Below the pieces are notes generated by a model. That model saw nothing but the letters and a program-made list of their open reading frames with translations, ran no database searches and was not told the DNA's origin. A stretch of 43,121 nucleotides of DNA from UBA11524 sp964547515 (GTDB lineage Bacteria; Bacillota; Clostridia; Christensenellales; Aristaeellaceae), in contig CAZJOA010000005.1 of NCBI GenBank assembly GCA_964547515.1, forward strand, positions 1-43,121. The letters are read 5' to 3'. A program made the translations under genes and the position numbers. This document shows, in pieces, positions 7,664 through 16,359 of this stretch (its first letter is position 1; every line of letters begins with the position of its first letter).

Positions 7664-9754
7664 ATGATGAATCGCGAAGAAGCCCGCCGTCAGGCGCATG
7701 ACCTTGTGTCGCAGATGACGCTGGAGGAGAAGGCATCCCAGCTGCGCTTTGATTCACCGGCGATCCCGCGTCTGGGCATCCCGGCCTATAACTGGTGGAA
7801 TGAGGCGCTCCATGGCGTCGCCCGTGCGGGTACGGCCACCGTGTTCCCGCAGGCCATCGGCCTTGCCGCCATTTTTGATGAGGACTTCCACGAGGAGGTC
7901 GCCAAGGTCATCAGCCAGGAGGCGCGTGCGAAGTACAACGGCCAGTCCGCCCATGGCGATCGGGACATCTATAAGGGGCTGTCCATGTGGAGCCCCAACA
8001 TCAACATCTTCCGCGATCCCCGCTGGGGACGCGGCCACGAGACCTACGGCGAAGACCCCTACCTGACCAGCCGCCTGGGCGTGCGGTTCATCAAGGGTCT
8101 TCAGGGGGACGGCAAGTACCTCAAGACGGCGGCGTGCGCCAAGCATTTCGCGGTGCATTCCGGGCCTGAGGGCATCCGCCATGAGTTCGACGCGCAGACG
8201 AGCCCGAAGGATCTGTGGGAGACCTACCTCCCCGCGTTTGAGGCCGCCGTGAAGGAGGCCGGCGTGGAGAGCGTCATGGGCGCGTATAACCGCGTCAACG
8301 GGGAAGCGGCCTGCGGCTCGAAGACCCTTCTGGTGGACATCCTGCGGGGCAAGTGGGGCTTTGCGGGGCATGTGACCAGCGACTGCTGGGCGATCCGCGA
8401 TTTCCACACGAAGCATTTTGTGACCAGCACCGCGCCGGAATCCGCCGCCCTGGCGCTCAGGATGGGCTGCGACGTAAACTGCGGCAATACCTACCTGCAC
8501 ATGATGCAGGCGTATCAGGAGGGGCTTGTCAGCGAGGCGGACATCACCCTTGCGTGTGAGCGGATGTACACCAGCCGCATCCTGATGGGTCTGATGGCGG
8601 ACGACTGCGAATACGACGCGATCCCGTACACCGACAATGACACGGACGAGAACGCTGCTCTGGCGCTGGCGGCGGCGGAAAAGTCGATGGTGCTGCTGAA
8701 GAACAACGGCGTGCTGCCGCTCGACCCGGAGAAGGTCAGGACGGTCGCTGTCGTCGGGCCGAATGCCAATTCCATCTGTGCGCTGGAGGGCAATTACAAC
8801 GGCACGTCCAGCCGCTATGTCACCTTCCTGGAGGGCATTCGCACCTATGCGGCGGCGCATGGCATGCGTGTGCTGTATTCCGAGGGGGCACACCTGTACA
8901 AGGATAAGATGCAGAGCCTGGGTCAGGCGGATGACCGTCTGGCGGAATGCAGGCTCGTTGCGGAGAACGCTGATGTGGTCATCGCGTGCGTCGGCCTGGA
9001 TGCGACGCTGGAGGGCGAACAGGGGGACACCGGCAACTCCTTTGCCTCCGGCGACAAGAATACCCTCGACCTGCCCGCGTCCCAGCAGCGCATGCTCGAT
9101 GCGCTCGCGTCCACCGGCACGCCGCTGGTGACGGTCGTGGCCGTCGGCTCGGCGCTGAACATCCCCCAGGGCGATGCGCAGCTTCTGACGTGGTATCCCG
9201 GACAGGCGGGCGGCACGGCGCTGGCGGAGATCCTCTTCGGCGAGGTCAGCCCCTCCGGCAAGCTGCCGCTGACCTTCTATCACGGCGTGGAGGAGCTGCC
9301 GGACTTCACCGACTACAGCATGAAGGAGCGCACCTACCGCTACTTCACCGGCAAGCCGCTCTATCCCTTCGGCTTCGGCCTGAGCTACACCACCTTCGCG
9401 GTGAAGGACTGCGCGGTGGACGCGGCGAACGGCTTGGTGACGGCGACGGTGGCGAACACCGGCAAGCTGGACGGCGAGACCGTCGTGCAGGTGTATGTCC
9501 GGGATACCCAGAGCGCCTTTGAAGTGCCGAACACCCACCTGGCCGGCTTTGCGCGCATTGCGCTGGCGGCGGGCGAGGAAAAGCAGGTCGCCGTCAAGCT
9601 GGACAAGAACGCCTTCACCGTCGTCAATGACGCGGGCGAACGCATCGCCGACGGCAAGGTCTACGATGTGTACTGCGGGTTGAGTCAGCCCGATGCCGTG
9701 TCGGTGGCGCTGATGGGCACAGCCCCCGTCAAGACCACCATCACCTTTGAATAA
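7664..9754 (+). CDS. Glycoside hydrolase family 3 beta-glucosidase/beta-xylosidase
   Basis: This is a 696-residue GH3 enzyme that hydrolyses terminal beta-linked glucose or xylose from oligosaccharides with retention. The TIM-barrel domain carries NWWNEALHGVAR, the RDPRWGRGHETYGEDPYL stretch and KHFAVHSGP. The nucleophile D240 is in GHVTSDCWAI. The alpha/beta sandwich follows (KSMVLLKNNGVLPL), and a C-terminal fibronectin III-like domain starts near residue 605 (GETVVQVYVRD). No signal peptide is present, so it probably acts inside the cell on imported oligosaccharides. NWWNEALHG is frequent in xylosidase-like members, but glucose specificity is equally possible. AAGGAGAG lies about ten bases before the ATG. 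It forms a single-gene unit ending at the terminator at 9775-9812. Confidence 0.93.
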   Translation: MMNREEARRQAHDLVSQMTLEEKASQLRFDSPAIPRLGIPAYNWWNEALHGVARAGTATVFPQAIGLAAIFDEDFHEEVAKVISQEARAKYNGQSAHGDRDIYKGLSMWSPNINIFRDPRWGRGHETYGEDPYLTSRLGVRFIKGLQGDGKYLKTAACAKHFAVHSGPEGIRHEFDAQTSPKDLWETYLPAFEAAVKEAGVESVMGAYNRVNGEAACGSKTLLVDILRGKWGFAGHVTSDCWAIRDFHTKHFVTSTAPESAALALRMGCDVNCGNTYLHMMQAYQEGLVSEADITLACERMYTSRILMGLMADDCEYDAIPYTDNDTDENAALALAAAEKSMVLLKNNGVLPLDPEKVRTVAVVGPNANSICALEGNYNGTSSRYVTFLEGIRTYAAAHGMRVLYSEGAHLYKDKMQSLGQADDRLAECRLVAENADVVIACVGLDATLEGEQGDTGNSFASGDKNTLDLPASQQRMLDALASTGTPLVTVVAVGSALNIPQGDAQLLTWYPGQAGGTALAEILFGEVSPSGKLPLTFYHGVEELPDFTDYSMKERTYRYFTGKPLYPFGFGLSYTTFAVKDCAVDAANGLVTATVANTGKLDGETVVQVYVRDTQSAFEVPNTHLAGFARIALAAGEEKQVAVKLDKNAFTVVNDAGERIADGKVYDVYCGLSQPDAVSVALMGTAPVKTTITFE

Positions 9755-9774
9755 GCAGATCAGCAGAAATACCG

Positions 9775-9812
9775 GGCGCTCCCTGACCATCACGGTGGGG
9801 GAGCGCCTTTTT
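9775..9812 (+). terminator. Rho-independent terminator of the GH3 gene
   Basis: A perfect 9-bp stem, GGCGCTCCC / GGGAGCGCC, with a 15-base loop is followed by TTTTT. It separates the glycosidase gene from the phosphate locus. Confidence 0.92.
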
Positions 9813-9840
9813 GCGCCGCATCGGACTGGCCGCCCGACAT

Positions 9841-9895
9841 TTCACATGGATTTTACATCCCCTGCATTTTGGATTTTACATTCTGCGCCTACAAT
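9841..9895 (+). promoter_or_regulatory. Candidate Pho box and promoter of the pst-phoU-phoPR operon
   Basis: TTCACA (9841-9846) and TTTACA (9852-9857) are spaced 11 bp apart, and a further TTTACA sits at 9875-9880. These resemble the TTAACA-like direct repeats bound by PhoP/PhoB regulators. The last copy stands where a -35 element would be, nine bases before TACAAT (9890-9895), and no good -35 hexamer is present. That is the architecture of an activator-dependent promoter. The sequence is observed; PhoP binding is inferred from the genes downstream. Confidence 0.65.
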
Positions 9896-9934
9896 GGTAG
9901 CCGTCCAAGGGAAATGTGAAAGGAGCTTCCGACC

Positions 9935-10750
9935 ATGAAAAAGCTGCTGACTCTTGTACTTCTCGCCGTCCTGACCCTCCCCCTGCTGACCGGCTGCACC
10001 GGCAAGACCTCCCATGCTGTATCCACCGACGGCTCGACCTCCATGGAAAAGGTGATCGGCGCGTTGGGCGAGGCGTTCCAGAATGATACCGGCATCACCT
10101 TCACCTACAATCCGACCGGTTCTGGCTCGGGTATCAAGGCCGTCCTGGAAGGCCGCTGTGACATCGGGCTGTCCTCCCGTGCGCTCAAGGCGGACGAGAA
10201 GGAAGCCGGGCTGAGCGGCATTGTCCTGGCCTACGACGGCATTGCCATCATCGTCAGCCCGGAGAACCCTGTCTCTGATCTGAGCCTGGAAACCATCGCC
10301 AAGATGTTCCGTGGTGAGATCACCAACTGGAGCGAAGTGGGCGGCAATGATGCTGAGATCGTGCTGATCGGCCGTGAAGCCGGTTCGGGCACGCGTGACG
10401 GCTTCGAATCCATCACCAACACTGCGGAAGCCTGCAAGTACCGTCAGGAGCTGACCTCCACGGGCGATGTCATCACCACCGTTGCGCAGAATCCTGCGGC
10501 GATCGGCTATGCGTCCGTGGCCTCTGTGAAGAGCACTGTCAAGGCGCTGACGGTGGACGGTGTGGCTGCGACCGAAGCGAACATCAAGGACGGCAGCTAT
10601 GTGGTGCAGCGCCCCTTCGTGCTGGTGACGAAGACCGGTGTTGCCCTGAGCGATGCGGCGTTCAAGTTCTTCACCTACATCACCTCGGCTGATGCCTGTG
10701 CGATCATCTCCGCCGCCGGTGCTGTGCCTGCCTACAGTGCCGCTGAGTAA
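9935..10750 (+). CDS. pstS: Phosphate ABC transporter substrate-binding lipoprotein PstS
   Basis: This is the extracellular phosphate receptor of the high-affinity Pst transporter. The 271-residue precursor has a lysine-plus-hydrophobic signal and a lipobox ending LLTGC, so Cys21 should be lipidated and anchor it to the outer face of the membrane. Phosphate-binding segments are visible: DGSTSMEKV, PTGSGSGIKA and GREAGSGTRDGFES. A good AAAGGAG site precedes the ATG by about eight bases. It opens an operon with pstC, pstA, pstB, phoU and a two-component pair, and the Pho-box-like repeats lie directly upstream, consistent with induction by phosphate starvation. Confidence 0.97.
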   Translation: MKKLLTLVLLAVLTLPLLTGCTGKTSHAVSTDGSTSMEKVIGALGEAFQNDTGITFTYNPTGSGSGIKAVLEGRCDIGLSSRALKADEKEAGLSGIVLAYDGIAIIVSPENPVSDLSLETIAKMFRGEITNWSEVGGNDAEIVLIGREAGSGTRDGFESITNTAEACKYRQELTSTGDVITTVAQNPAAIGYASVASVKSTVKALTVDGVAATEANIKDGSYVVQRPFVLVTKTGVALSDAAFKFFTYITSADACAIISAAGAVPAYSAAE

Positions 10751-10777
10751 GCCACTGACCAACGAGGACGAGTATCA

Positions 10778-11659
10778 ATGAAAACGCAAGCGCATAAATG
10801 GGCAAAGTACACGGAACGAGTGGTGCACGCCATCTTCTTCCTCCTGGGGATGATCACGGTGGGCTGTGTCCTCCTCATCACGGTGTACCTGATCCTCTCC
10901 GGGCTGCCCGCCATTCGGGAGATCGGCTTGGCGAACTTCCTCTTCGGCACGGAATGGGCCTCCACTGCCGCCGAGCCGAAATACGGCATTCTCCCCTTTA
11001 TCCTCACCAGCGTCTACGGCACAGCTGGCGCGGTGCTGCTGGGTGTGCCCGTGGGCTTCATGGCGGCGGTGTACCTGTCCAAAATGGCTTCCCTGCGGGT
11101 GAAGTCCGCCATGCAGTCTGCCGTCAGTCTGTTGGCGGGCATACCCTCCGTGGTGTACGGTCTGGTGGGCATGCTGGTGCTCGTCCCGGGCATCCGCAAG
11201 GTCTTCGATGTCCCGGATGGCGCGAGCCTGCTGGCATCCATCATCGTCCTGGCGATCATGATCCTGCCGTCCATCATCAAGATGTCCATCACTGCGCTGG
11301 ACGCTGTCCCCCAGGAATACGAGGATGCCTCCCTCGCCCTGGGGGCAACGCCGGTGGAGACCTGCTTCCGCGTGAGCGTGCCTGCGGCCAGGAGCGGCAT
11401 CGCGGCGGCGGCGGTGCTGGGTGTGGGACGTGCCATCGGCGAGGCCATGGCGGTCATGATGGTCGCCGGGAATGTCGCCAACATGCCGGACTCCCTCTTC
11501 CAGAGCGTCAGATTCCTGACCACCGCTGTCGCCAGTGAAATGTCCTATGCCGGAGGACTGCAAAGACAGGCACTGTTTTCCATCGCGCTGGTGCTTTTTC
11601 TGTTCATCATGCTCATCAACGCCGCGCTGAACTTCTTTCTGAAGCGGGAAAGGCGGTAA
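10778..11659 (+). CDS. pstC: Phosphate ABC transporter permease PstC
   Basis: This is one of the two membrane subunits forming the phosphate channel. The 293-residue protein has six predicted hydrophobic segments, starting with HAIFFLLGMITVGCVLLITV. It carries the binding-protein-dependent permease loop near residues 180-230 (ALGATPVETCFRVSVPAA, then GVGRAIGEAMAVMMVAGN). GAGGACG lies upstream of the ATG. It follows pstS by 27 bases and precedes pstA by three, so translation is probably coupled. The assignment as PstC rather than PstA rests on order and on the FLFGTEWAS-like region after the first membrane helix. Confidence 0.95.
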   Translation: MKTQAHKWAKYTERVVHAIFFLLGMITVGCVLLITVYLILSGLPAIREIGLANFLFGTEWASTAAEPKYGILPFILTSVYGTAGAVLLGVPVGFMAAVYLSKMASLRVKSAMQSAVSLLAGIPSVVYGLVGMLVLVPGIRKVFDVPDGASLLASIIVLAIMILPSIIKMSITALDAVPQEYEDASLALGATPVETCFRVSVPAARSGIAAAAVLGVGRAIGEAMAVMMVAGNVANMPDSLFQSVRFLTTAVASEMSYAGGLQRQALFSIALVLFLFIMLINAALNFFLKRERR

Positions 11660-11662
11660 ACC

Positions 11663-12520
11663 ATGCTGAATCAACCCTTGTCCCGACGGCGAAAGGCCTA
11701 TGCCCTGCTGATGAAGACGCTGATGCTGCTTTCTGTCGGCTTGACGGCGGCGTTGGTGCTCTTCCTGCTGATCTACGTCCTGGGGAAGGGACTGCCGAAC
11801 ATCACCTGGACGCTGCTTTCGACCAAGCCCAGCTACCTGACGGGCAGCATCGGCATCCTCCCCGACATCCTGAACACCGTCTATGTCGTTCTGGCGACAC
11901 TGGTCCTCGTGCTGCCGCTGGGGGTCGGCGCGGCCATCTACCTGACGGAGTACGCCGCGCATCGCAGGCTCGTTTCCGTCATCGAATACGCCGCCGAGAC
12001 GCTTTCCGGCATTCCCTCCATTATCTATGGCCTGGTGGGCATGCTACTTTTTACCAATAGCATGGGCACCTGTCTGATGGCGGGCGCGCTGACGCTGGTC
12101 ATCATGAACCTCCCGACCATCATGCGCAATACCCAAGAAAGCCTGAAAACCGTTCCCCAGTCCTACCGTGAGGGGGCGTTTGGCCTGGGCGCAGGCAAGT
12201 GGCGCGTCATCCGCACGGTGGTGCTGCCCGGATGTGTGGATGGTGTCATCACCGGGTGCATCCTGTCCGTGGGACGCATCCTGGGGGAGTCCGCCGCATT
12301 GCTCTTCACCGCCGGCTTTGCCCATGTGCTCAATGGGGTGATCGACGGCCTGGCGTCCCCCGGTTCAACGCTGACTGTCGCCCTCTATTTCTATGCCAAG
12401 GAGCAGGGTGAGTTTGGCGTGGCGTTTGCCATTGCTGCGATCCTGATGGTGCTGTCCGTGCTGATGGACCTGGCGGCGGCAGCGGTACAGAAGCACTTCG
12501 CGAAAAGGAGAAGTCTATGA
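11663..12520 (+). CDS. pstA: Phosphate ABC transporter permease PstA
   Basis: This is the second membrane permease of the Pst transporter, 285 residues with about six hydrophobic segments. The family pattern GIGILPDILNT-like region (GSIGILPDILNTVYVVLATL) follows the first helix. The cytoplasmic coupling loop reads ALGAGKWRVIRTVVLP-like (FGLGAGKWRVIRTVVLPG) with GRILGESAALLFTAG after it. AAAGGCGG precedes the ATG. The stop codon overlaps the pstB start in an ATGA junction, so the two subunits are translationally coupled. Neighbours leave little doubt about the function. Confidence 0.95.
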   Translation: MLNQPLSRRRKAYALLMKTLMLLSVGLTAALVLFLLIYVLGKGLPNITWTLLSTKPSYLTGSIGILPDILNTVYVVLATLVLVLPLGVGAAIYLTEYAAHRRLVSVIEYAAETLSGIPSIIYGLVGMLLFTNSMGTCLMAGALTLVIMNLPTIMRNTQESLKTVPQSYREGAFGLGAGKWRVIRTVVLPGCVDGVITGCILSVGRILGESAALLFTAGFAHVLNGVIDGLASPGSTLTVALYFYAKEQGEFGVAFAIAAILMVLSVLMDLAAAAVQKHFAKRRSL

Positions 12521-13272
12521 AGCAGATCATCACGGTGAAGGACATGTGCCTGTGGTACGGGGAGCATCAGGCACTGAAGCATGTGTGCATCGACATCCCC
12601 GAGAAAAGCATCACCGCGTTCATCGGCCCGTCCGGCTGCGGCAAATCCACCTTCCTGAAGACGCTGAACCGGATGAATGACCTGATCCCGGGGGTGAGGA
12701 TCACGGGTGACATCCGCTATGCGGGTATGGACATCTTTGCCCGGGAGGTGGACGTGAACAACCTGCGCAAGGAGATCGGCATGGTGTTCCAGAAGCCCAA
12801 CCCCTTCCCGATGAGCATCTATGACAACATCGCCTACGGGCCGCGCACCCATGGCGTGACGAGCCGCGTTGCGCTGGACGAGATCGTGGAGCGCGCCCTG
12901 CGGGGTGCCGCCATCTGGGATGAGGTGAAGGATCGGCTCAGGCGGAATGCGCTGGGACTTTCCGGCGGACAGCAGCAGCGCCTTTGCATCGCGCGTGCAC
13001 TGGCGGTCGAGCCCCGCGTGCTCCTGATGGATGAACCGACCTCCGCCCTGGACCCCATTTCCACCTCCCGCATCGAGGAGCTGGTCATGGAGCTGAAGGA
13101 GAAGTACACCATTGTCATGGTGACGCACAATATGCAGCAGGCCGTCCGGGTGTCCGACCATACGGCGTTCTTCCTGTTGGGCGAATTGGTGGAGTTCGGC
13201 AAGACGGACGACATCTTCTCCCAGCCGAAGGATCAGCGCACGGAGGACTACATCACCGGCCGATTCGGATAA
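12517..13272 (+). CDS. pstB: Phosphate ABC transporter ATP-binding protein PstB
   Basis: This cytoplasmic ATPase powers Pst phosphate import. The 251-residue protein carries Walker A GPSGCGKST (37-45), the Q-loop FQKPNPFPMS that is typical of PstB, the ABC signature LSGGQQQR (148-155), Walker B VLLMDEPTSALDP with D172 and E173, and the H-loop histidine in MVTHNMQQ. An AAAAGGAG site lies seven bases ahead of the ATG, inside the end of pstA. The phoU gene follows immediately. Confidence 0.98.
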   Translation: MKQIITVKDMCLWYGEHQALKHVCIDIPEKSITAFIGPSGCGKSTFLKTLNRMNDLIPGVRITGDIRYAGMDIFAREVDVNNLRKEIGMVFQKPNPFPMSIYDNIAYGPRTHGVTSRVALDEIVERALRGAAIWDEVKDRLRRNALGLSGGQQQRLCIARALAVEPRVLLMDEPTSALDPISTSRIEELVMELKEKYTIVMVTHNMQQAVRVSDHTAFFLLGELVEFGKTDDIFSQPKDQRTEDYITGRFG

Positions 13273-13283
13273 TGGAGGACAGC

Positions 13284-13934
13284 ATGAGGAATCGTTTTGA
13301 CGAACAGCTTTTTGAGCTGAATCGTGAGATCATCCGGATGGGCGCGATGTGCGAGGAAGCCATTTCCAGCGCAGTCAGGGCGCTGACGGCGGGGGACGCA
13401 GCGCTGGCCGCCCGCGTGAAGGCTGACAGCAGCGCGATCGACCAGATGGAGCGCGACATCGAGGGGCACTGCATGAAGCTCCTGCTGCATCAGCAGCCTG
13501 TCGCCCGTGATCTGCGCCTGATCTCCGCCGCACTGAAGCTGGTGACGGATATGGAGCGCATCGGCGACCAGGCGGAGGACATCTGCGAGATCGTTACCTG
13601 CATGCATGGGCATACCACCCAGGATATGCAGCTGATCGAGGAGATGGCACGGGAAACCATCAAGATGGTCACGGCCAGCGTCGATGCCTTTGTCAAAAAG
13701 GATGTGGCCCTTGCCCAAAAAGTTATCGCGCAGGATGATGTGGTTGATGACTATTTTTCTCGCGTGAAATGTGGTATCATATCCATGATCGGGGCGAAAA
13801 GCGCCGATGGCGAATTCGCCCTCGATCTGCTGATGATCTCCAAGTATTTCGAGCGCATCGGCGATCATGCCACCAATATCGCGGAATGGGTGATCTATTC
13901 CGTCACGGGCACACACAAGGAGGCATACACTTGA
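13284..13934 (+). CDS. phoU: Phosphate transport regulator PhoU
   Basis: PhoU links the Pst transporter to the PhoR kinase and moderates phosphate uptake. The 216-residue all-helical protein contains the two PhoU repeats. Their metal-binding E/D-rich signatures are visible as MERIGDQAEDI in the first and FERIGDHATNIAEWV in the second. I chose the ATG at 13284, which has GGAGG five bases upstream. Another in-frame ATG at 13272, overlapping the pstB stop, has no ribosome site. The stop codon overlaps the TTG start of the response regulator (TTGA). Confidence 0.95.
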   Translation: MRNRFDEQLFELNREIIRMGAMCEEAISSAVRALTAGDAALAARVKADSSAIDQMERDIEGHCMKLLLHQQPVARDLRLISAALKLVTDMERIGDQAEDICEIVTCMHGHTTQDMQLIEEMARETIKMVTASVDAFVKKDVALAQKVIAQDDVVDDYFSRVKCGIISMIGAKSADGEFALDLLMISKYFERIGDHATNIAEWVIYSVTGTHKEAYT

Positions 13935-14620
13935 TCTGGTATGTGGAGGATGATGCGAGCATCCGGGACATCGCGCTCTATGCGCTGAACGCGGCGGGCT
14001 TTGCGACGCGGGGCTTTGCGGACGGGCAGAGCTTCTGGGAGGCGCTGAAGACGGAAAAGCCGGAGCTGATCGTGCTGGACGTGATGCTGCCCGGTGCGGA
14101 CGGCATCGAGCTGCTGACCCGGATGAAGGCGCATGGGGCGTATCACACGATCCCCGTCATTCTGGCGACGGCGAAGGGGCAGGAATACGACCGGGTGCGG
14201 GGATTGGATCTGGGGGCGGACGACTACATCGTCAAGCCGTTTGGCATGATGGAGATGGTGTCGCGCGTCCGAGCCGTTCTGCGGCGCAGTCAGCCGCGTC
14301 AGACGGCGAAATGCCTCAAAAGCGGCGGACTGACCGTCAGCCTGGAGGAACGCACCGTCATGGCGGACGGCCACAGGGTGCAGCTGACCTATAAGGAATT
14401 CGAATTGCTGCACCTGTTCCTGGCGCATCCGGGGATGGTCTATACGCGCGAGCAGCTCTTTTCACAGGTGTGGCAGGCGGACTATCTGGGGGATTCGCGC
14501 ACACTGGATGCGCATATCAGCACCCTCCGGCAGAAGCTGGAGCCCTATGGCCGTCGGATCGAGACCGTGCGGAATGTGGGATACCGCTGGGAGGCAGGCG
14601 ATGACAAGCAAGATTTTTAA
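13931..14620 (+). CDS. phoP: PhoP/PhoB-type OmpR-family response regulator
   Basis: This is a 229-residue two-component response regulator. The receiver domain shows the acidic pair in YVEDDAS, phosphoacceptor D50 in IVLDVMLPGADG, a threonine switch in ATAK, and K102 in DYIVKPF. The C-terminal OmpR-type winged helix (about 133-225) contains LTYKEFELLHLFLAHPG and a DNA-recognition segment SRTLDAHISTLRQKLEPYG, ending VRNVGYRW. The start is TTG at 13931, overlapping the phoU stop by four bases, with AAGGAGG seven bases before it; a longer upstream reading would run deep into phoU. Its place behind pst-phoU and ahead of a PAS-bearing kinase makes a phosphate-starvation role very likely. Confidence 0.92.
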   Translation: MIWYVEDDASIRDIALYALNAAGFATRGFADGQSFWEALKTEKPELIVLDVMLPGADGIELLTRMKAHGAYHTIPVILATAKGQEYDRVRGLDLGADDYIVKPFGMMEMVSRVRAVLRRSQPRQTAKCLKSGGLTVSLEERTVMADGHRVQLTYKEFELLHLFLAHPGMVYTREQLFSQVWQADYLGDSRTLDAHISTLRQKLEPYGRRIETVRNVGYRWEAGDDKQDF

Positions 14621-16259
14621 GTCAATCCTCCTTGTGGCCGTGGCGGTGCTGATGGCAAGCCTGGTCATCATCACGGGGGTGCTGTACCGGTATTTCGGCA
14701 GTTTGCAGGTCAGTCAGCTCCGGGATGAACTGCGCCTTGCGGCAGATGCCGCCGAAGCGCTGGGCACGGAGTATTTGTCGGGGCTTGACTTCAGCCGATA
14801 CCGCCTGACCTGGGTTGGGGAGGATGGCGCGGTGCTCTTCGACAGCCATGCGGATGTCGCAGACATGGAGAACCATGCCGACCGCGAGGAGATCCGCCAG
14901 GCACGTTTATCCGGTGCGGGCAGCAGCATCCGCCGTTCGGCGACGCTGACCGGGCAAACCATCTATGAGGCGATCCGCCTGGGGGACGGCAGCGTCCTGC
15001 GCATTTCTGTCAGCCGGGCCACCGCCGTCGTCCTTGTCCTGGGCATGCTCCAGCCCATCCTCATCGTGCTGGTCATCGCCCTGATGCTCTCCGCATGGCT
15101 GGCGCATCGCATGGCACGGCGCATTGTCGGGCCACTCAATCAGCTGGATCTGGATAATCCCCTGCACAACGATGCCTATGAGGAGCTGTCGCCGCTGCTG
15201 CACCGCATCCAGGCGCAGCGCGCGGAGATCCGGGAGCAGGTGTGGACGCTCCGCCGCAAGCAGGAGGAATTCGACCAGATCACCGAGCACATGCAGGAGG
15301 CACTCGTCCTTCTGGATGACACCGGTCGTGTGCTGAGCATCAACCCGGCGGCGCGTCGGCTGTACCATGCGGACGAAGGGTGCATCGGGGCGGACTTCCT
15401 GACCATCGACCGCAAGCAGAATATGGTTCAGGCCATCCGGGAGGCCAATGAGCGCGGACATGCCTATTTCCGCACGCCCAAGGACGGGCGGGTGCATCAA
15501 TTCGATGTCAGCCGCATCGATGCCGAGGGCAGCACGCATGGCATCGTCATCCTGGCCTTTGACATTACCGAGCAGGTCAATGCCGAGAAAAACCGGCAGG
15601 AGTTCACCGCGAATGTGTCCCACGAGCTGAAAACGCCCCTGCAATCCATTATCGGTTCGGCGGAATTGCTGGAGAACGGCATCGTGAAGGCGGAGGACAT
15701 GCCGCGCTTTGTGGGGCACATCCGCCGGGAAGCCTCGCGCCTGGTGACGCTCATCGACGACATCATCCGCCTGTCCCAGCTGGACGAGGGGGCCGAAATG
15801 CCCCGCGAGGACGTGTCCCTGCGGGCGCTGGCGGAGGAAGTCCTCTCGACGCTGACCGATGCCGCCCGCCGGAAGAACCTGACCGTCGATGTGTCCGGGG
15901 ACGAAGGCGTCGTCAGCGGTGTCCGCCGCCTGCTGTATGAGATCGTGTACAACCTCTGCGACAATGCCATCAAGTACAATCGGGACGGCGGGTGTGTCAG
16001 CGTGACGGTGCGTGAAACGGCGGAGGGGGTTCGGCTCTGCGTGCGGGATACCGGCATCGGCATCGCCCCGGAGCACCAAGAGAAGGTGTTCGAGCGCTTC
16101 TACCGCGTGGATAAGAGCCATTCCAAGCAGTCCGGCGGGACGGGGCTTGGCTTGTCCATCGTCAAGCACGCAGTGATGTACCACCACGGGACGATCGATG
16201 TGGACAGCGAACCAGGGCGCGGGACGGCGATCACCGTGCTGTTCGGGAAAAATGCATAA
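14601..16259 (+). CDS. phoR: PhoR-type sensor histidine kinase
   Basis: This is a 552-residue membrane sensor kinase, the probable partner of the preceding regulator. A first membrane segment (about 8-30) is followed by a short extracytoplasmic region of about 110 residues and a second membrane segment (about 142-166). A HAMP-like linker comes next, then a PAS domain (about 225-325, EEFDQITEHMQEALVLLDDT). The phosphorylated histidine is H341 in NVSHELKTPLQSI. The ATPase domain shows the N box NLCDNAIKYN, DTGIGI, FERFYRVDKSHS and GGTGLGLSIVK. The ATG has GGGAGG upstream and overlaps the regulator gene by 20 bases. The gene ends the operon at a terminator. Confidence 0.93.
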   Translation: MTSKIFKSILLVAVAVLMASLVIITGVLYRYFGSLQVSQLRDELRLAADAAEALGTEYLSGLDFSRYRLTWVGEDGAVLFDSHADVADMENHADREEIRQARLSGAGSSIRRSATLTGQTIYEAIRLGDGSVLRISVSRATAVVLVLGMLQPILIVLVIALMLSAWLAHRMARRIVGPLNQLDLDNPLHNDAYEELSPLLHRIQAQRAEIREQVWTLRRKQEEFDQITEHMQEALVLLDDTGRVLSINPAARRLYHADEGCIGADFLTIDRKQNMVQAIREANERGHAYFRTPKDGRVHQFDVSRIDAEGSTHGIVILAFDITEQVNAEKNRQEFTANVSHELKTPLQSIIGSAELLENGIVKAEDMPRFVGHIRREASRLVTLIDDIIRLSQLDEGAEMPREDVSLRALAEEVLSTLTDAARRKNLTVDVSGDEGVVSGVRRLLYEIVYNLCDNAIKYNRDGGCVSVTVRETAEGVRLCVRDTGIGIAPEHQEKVFERFYRVDKSHSKQSGGTGLGLSIVKHAVMYHHGTIDVDSEPGRGTAITVLFGKNA

Positions 16260-16268
16260 TGTATCAGC

Positions 16269-16299
16269 AAAGGCACGGCCTGTTGTCCCCCGTGCCTTT
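16269..16299 (+). terminator. Terminator after phoR
   Basis: A 10-bp stem, AAAGGCACGG / CCGTGCCTTT, begins about ten bases after the phoR stop and runs into TTTT. The symmetric A and T flanks could also let it work on the opposite strand. Confidence 0.85.
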
Positions 16300-16306
16300 T
16301 GTACAG

Positions 16307-16338
16307 CAAAAAGGCGGCATGACCGGGATCACGCCGCC
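16307..16338 (-). terminator. Terminator after comM
   Basis: On the minus strand GGCGGC-g-TGA pairs with TCA-t-GCCGCC around a six-base loop and is followed by TTTTT. It lies just after the comM stop, so the convergent phoR and comM units each have their own hairpin. Confidence 0.85.
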
Positions 16339-16359
16339 GGGGTGTCAATTCGGTTGTGT

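Noticed and set aside
7754..9793. A 679-codon open frame opposite the GH3 gene
   Set aside because: It mirrors the codon positions of the glycosidase, is rich in Arg, Gly and His, and has no conserved domain.
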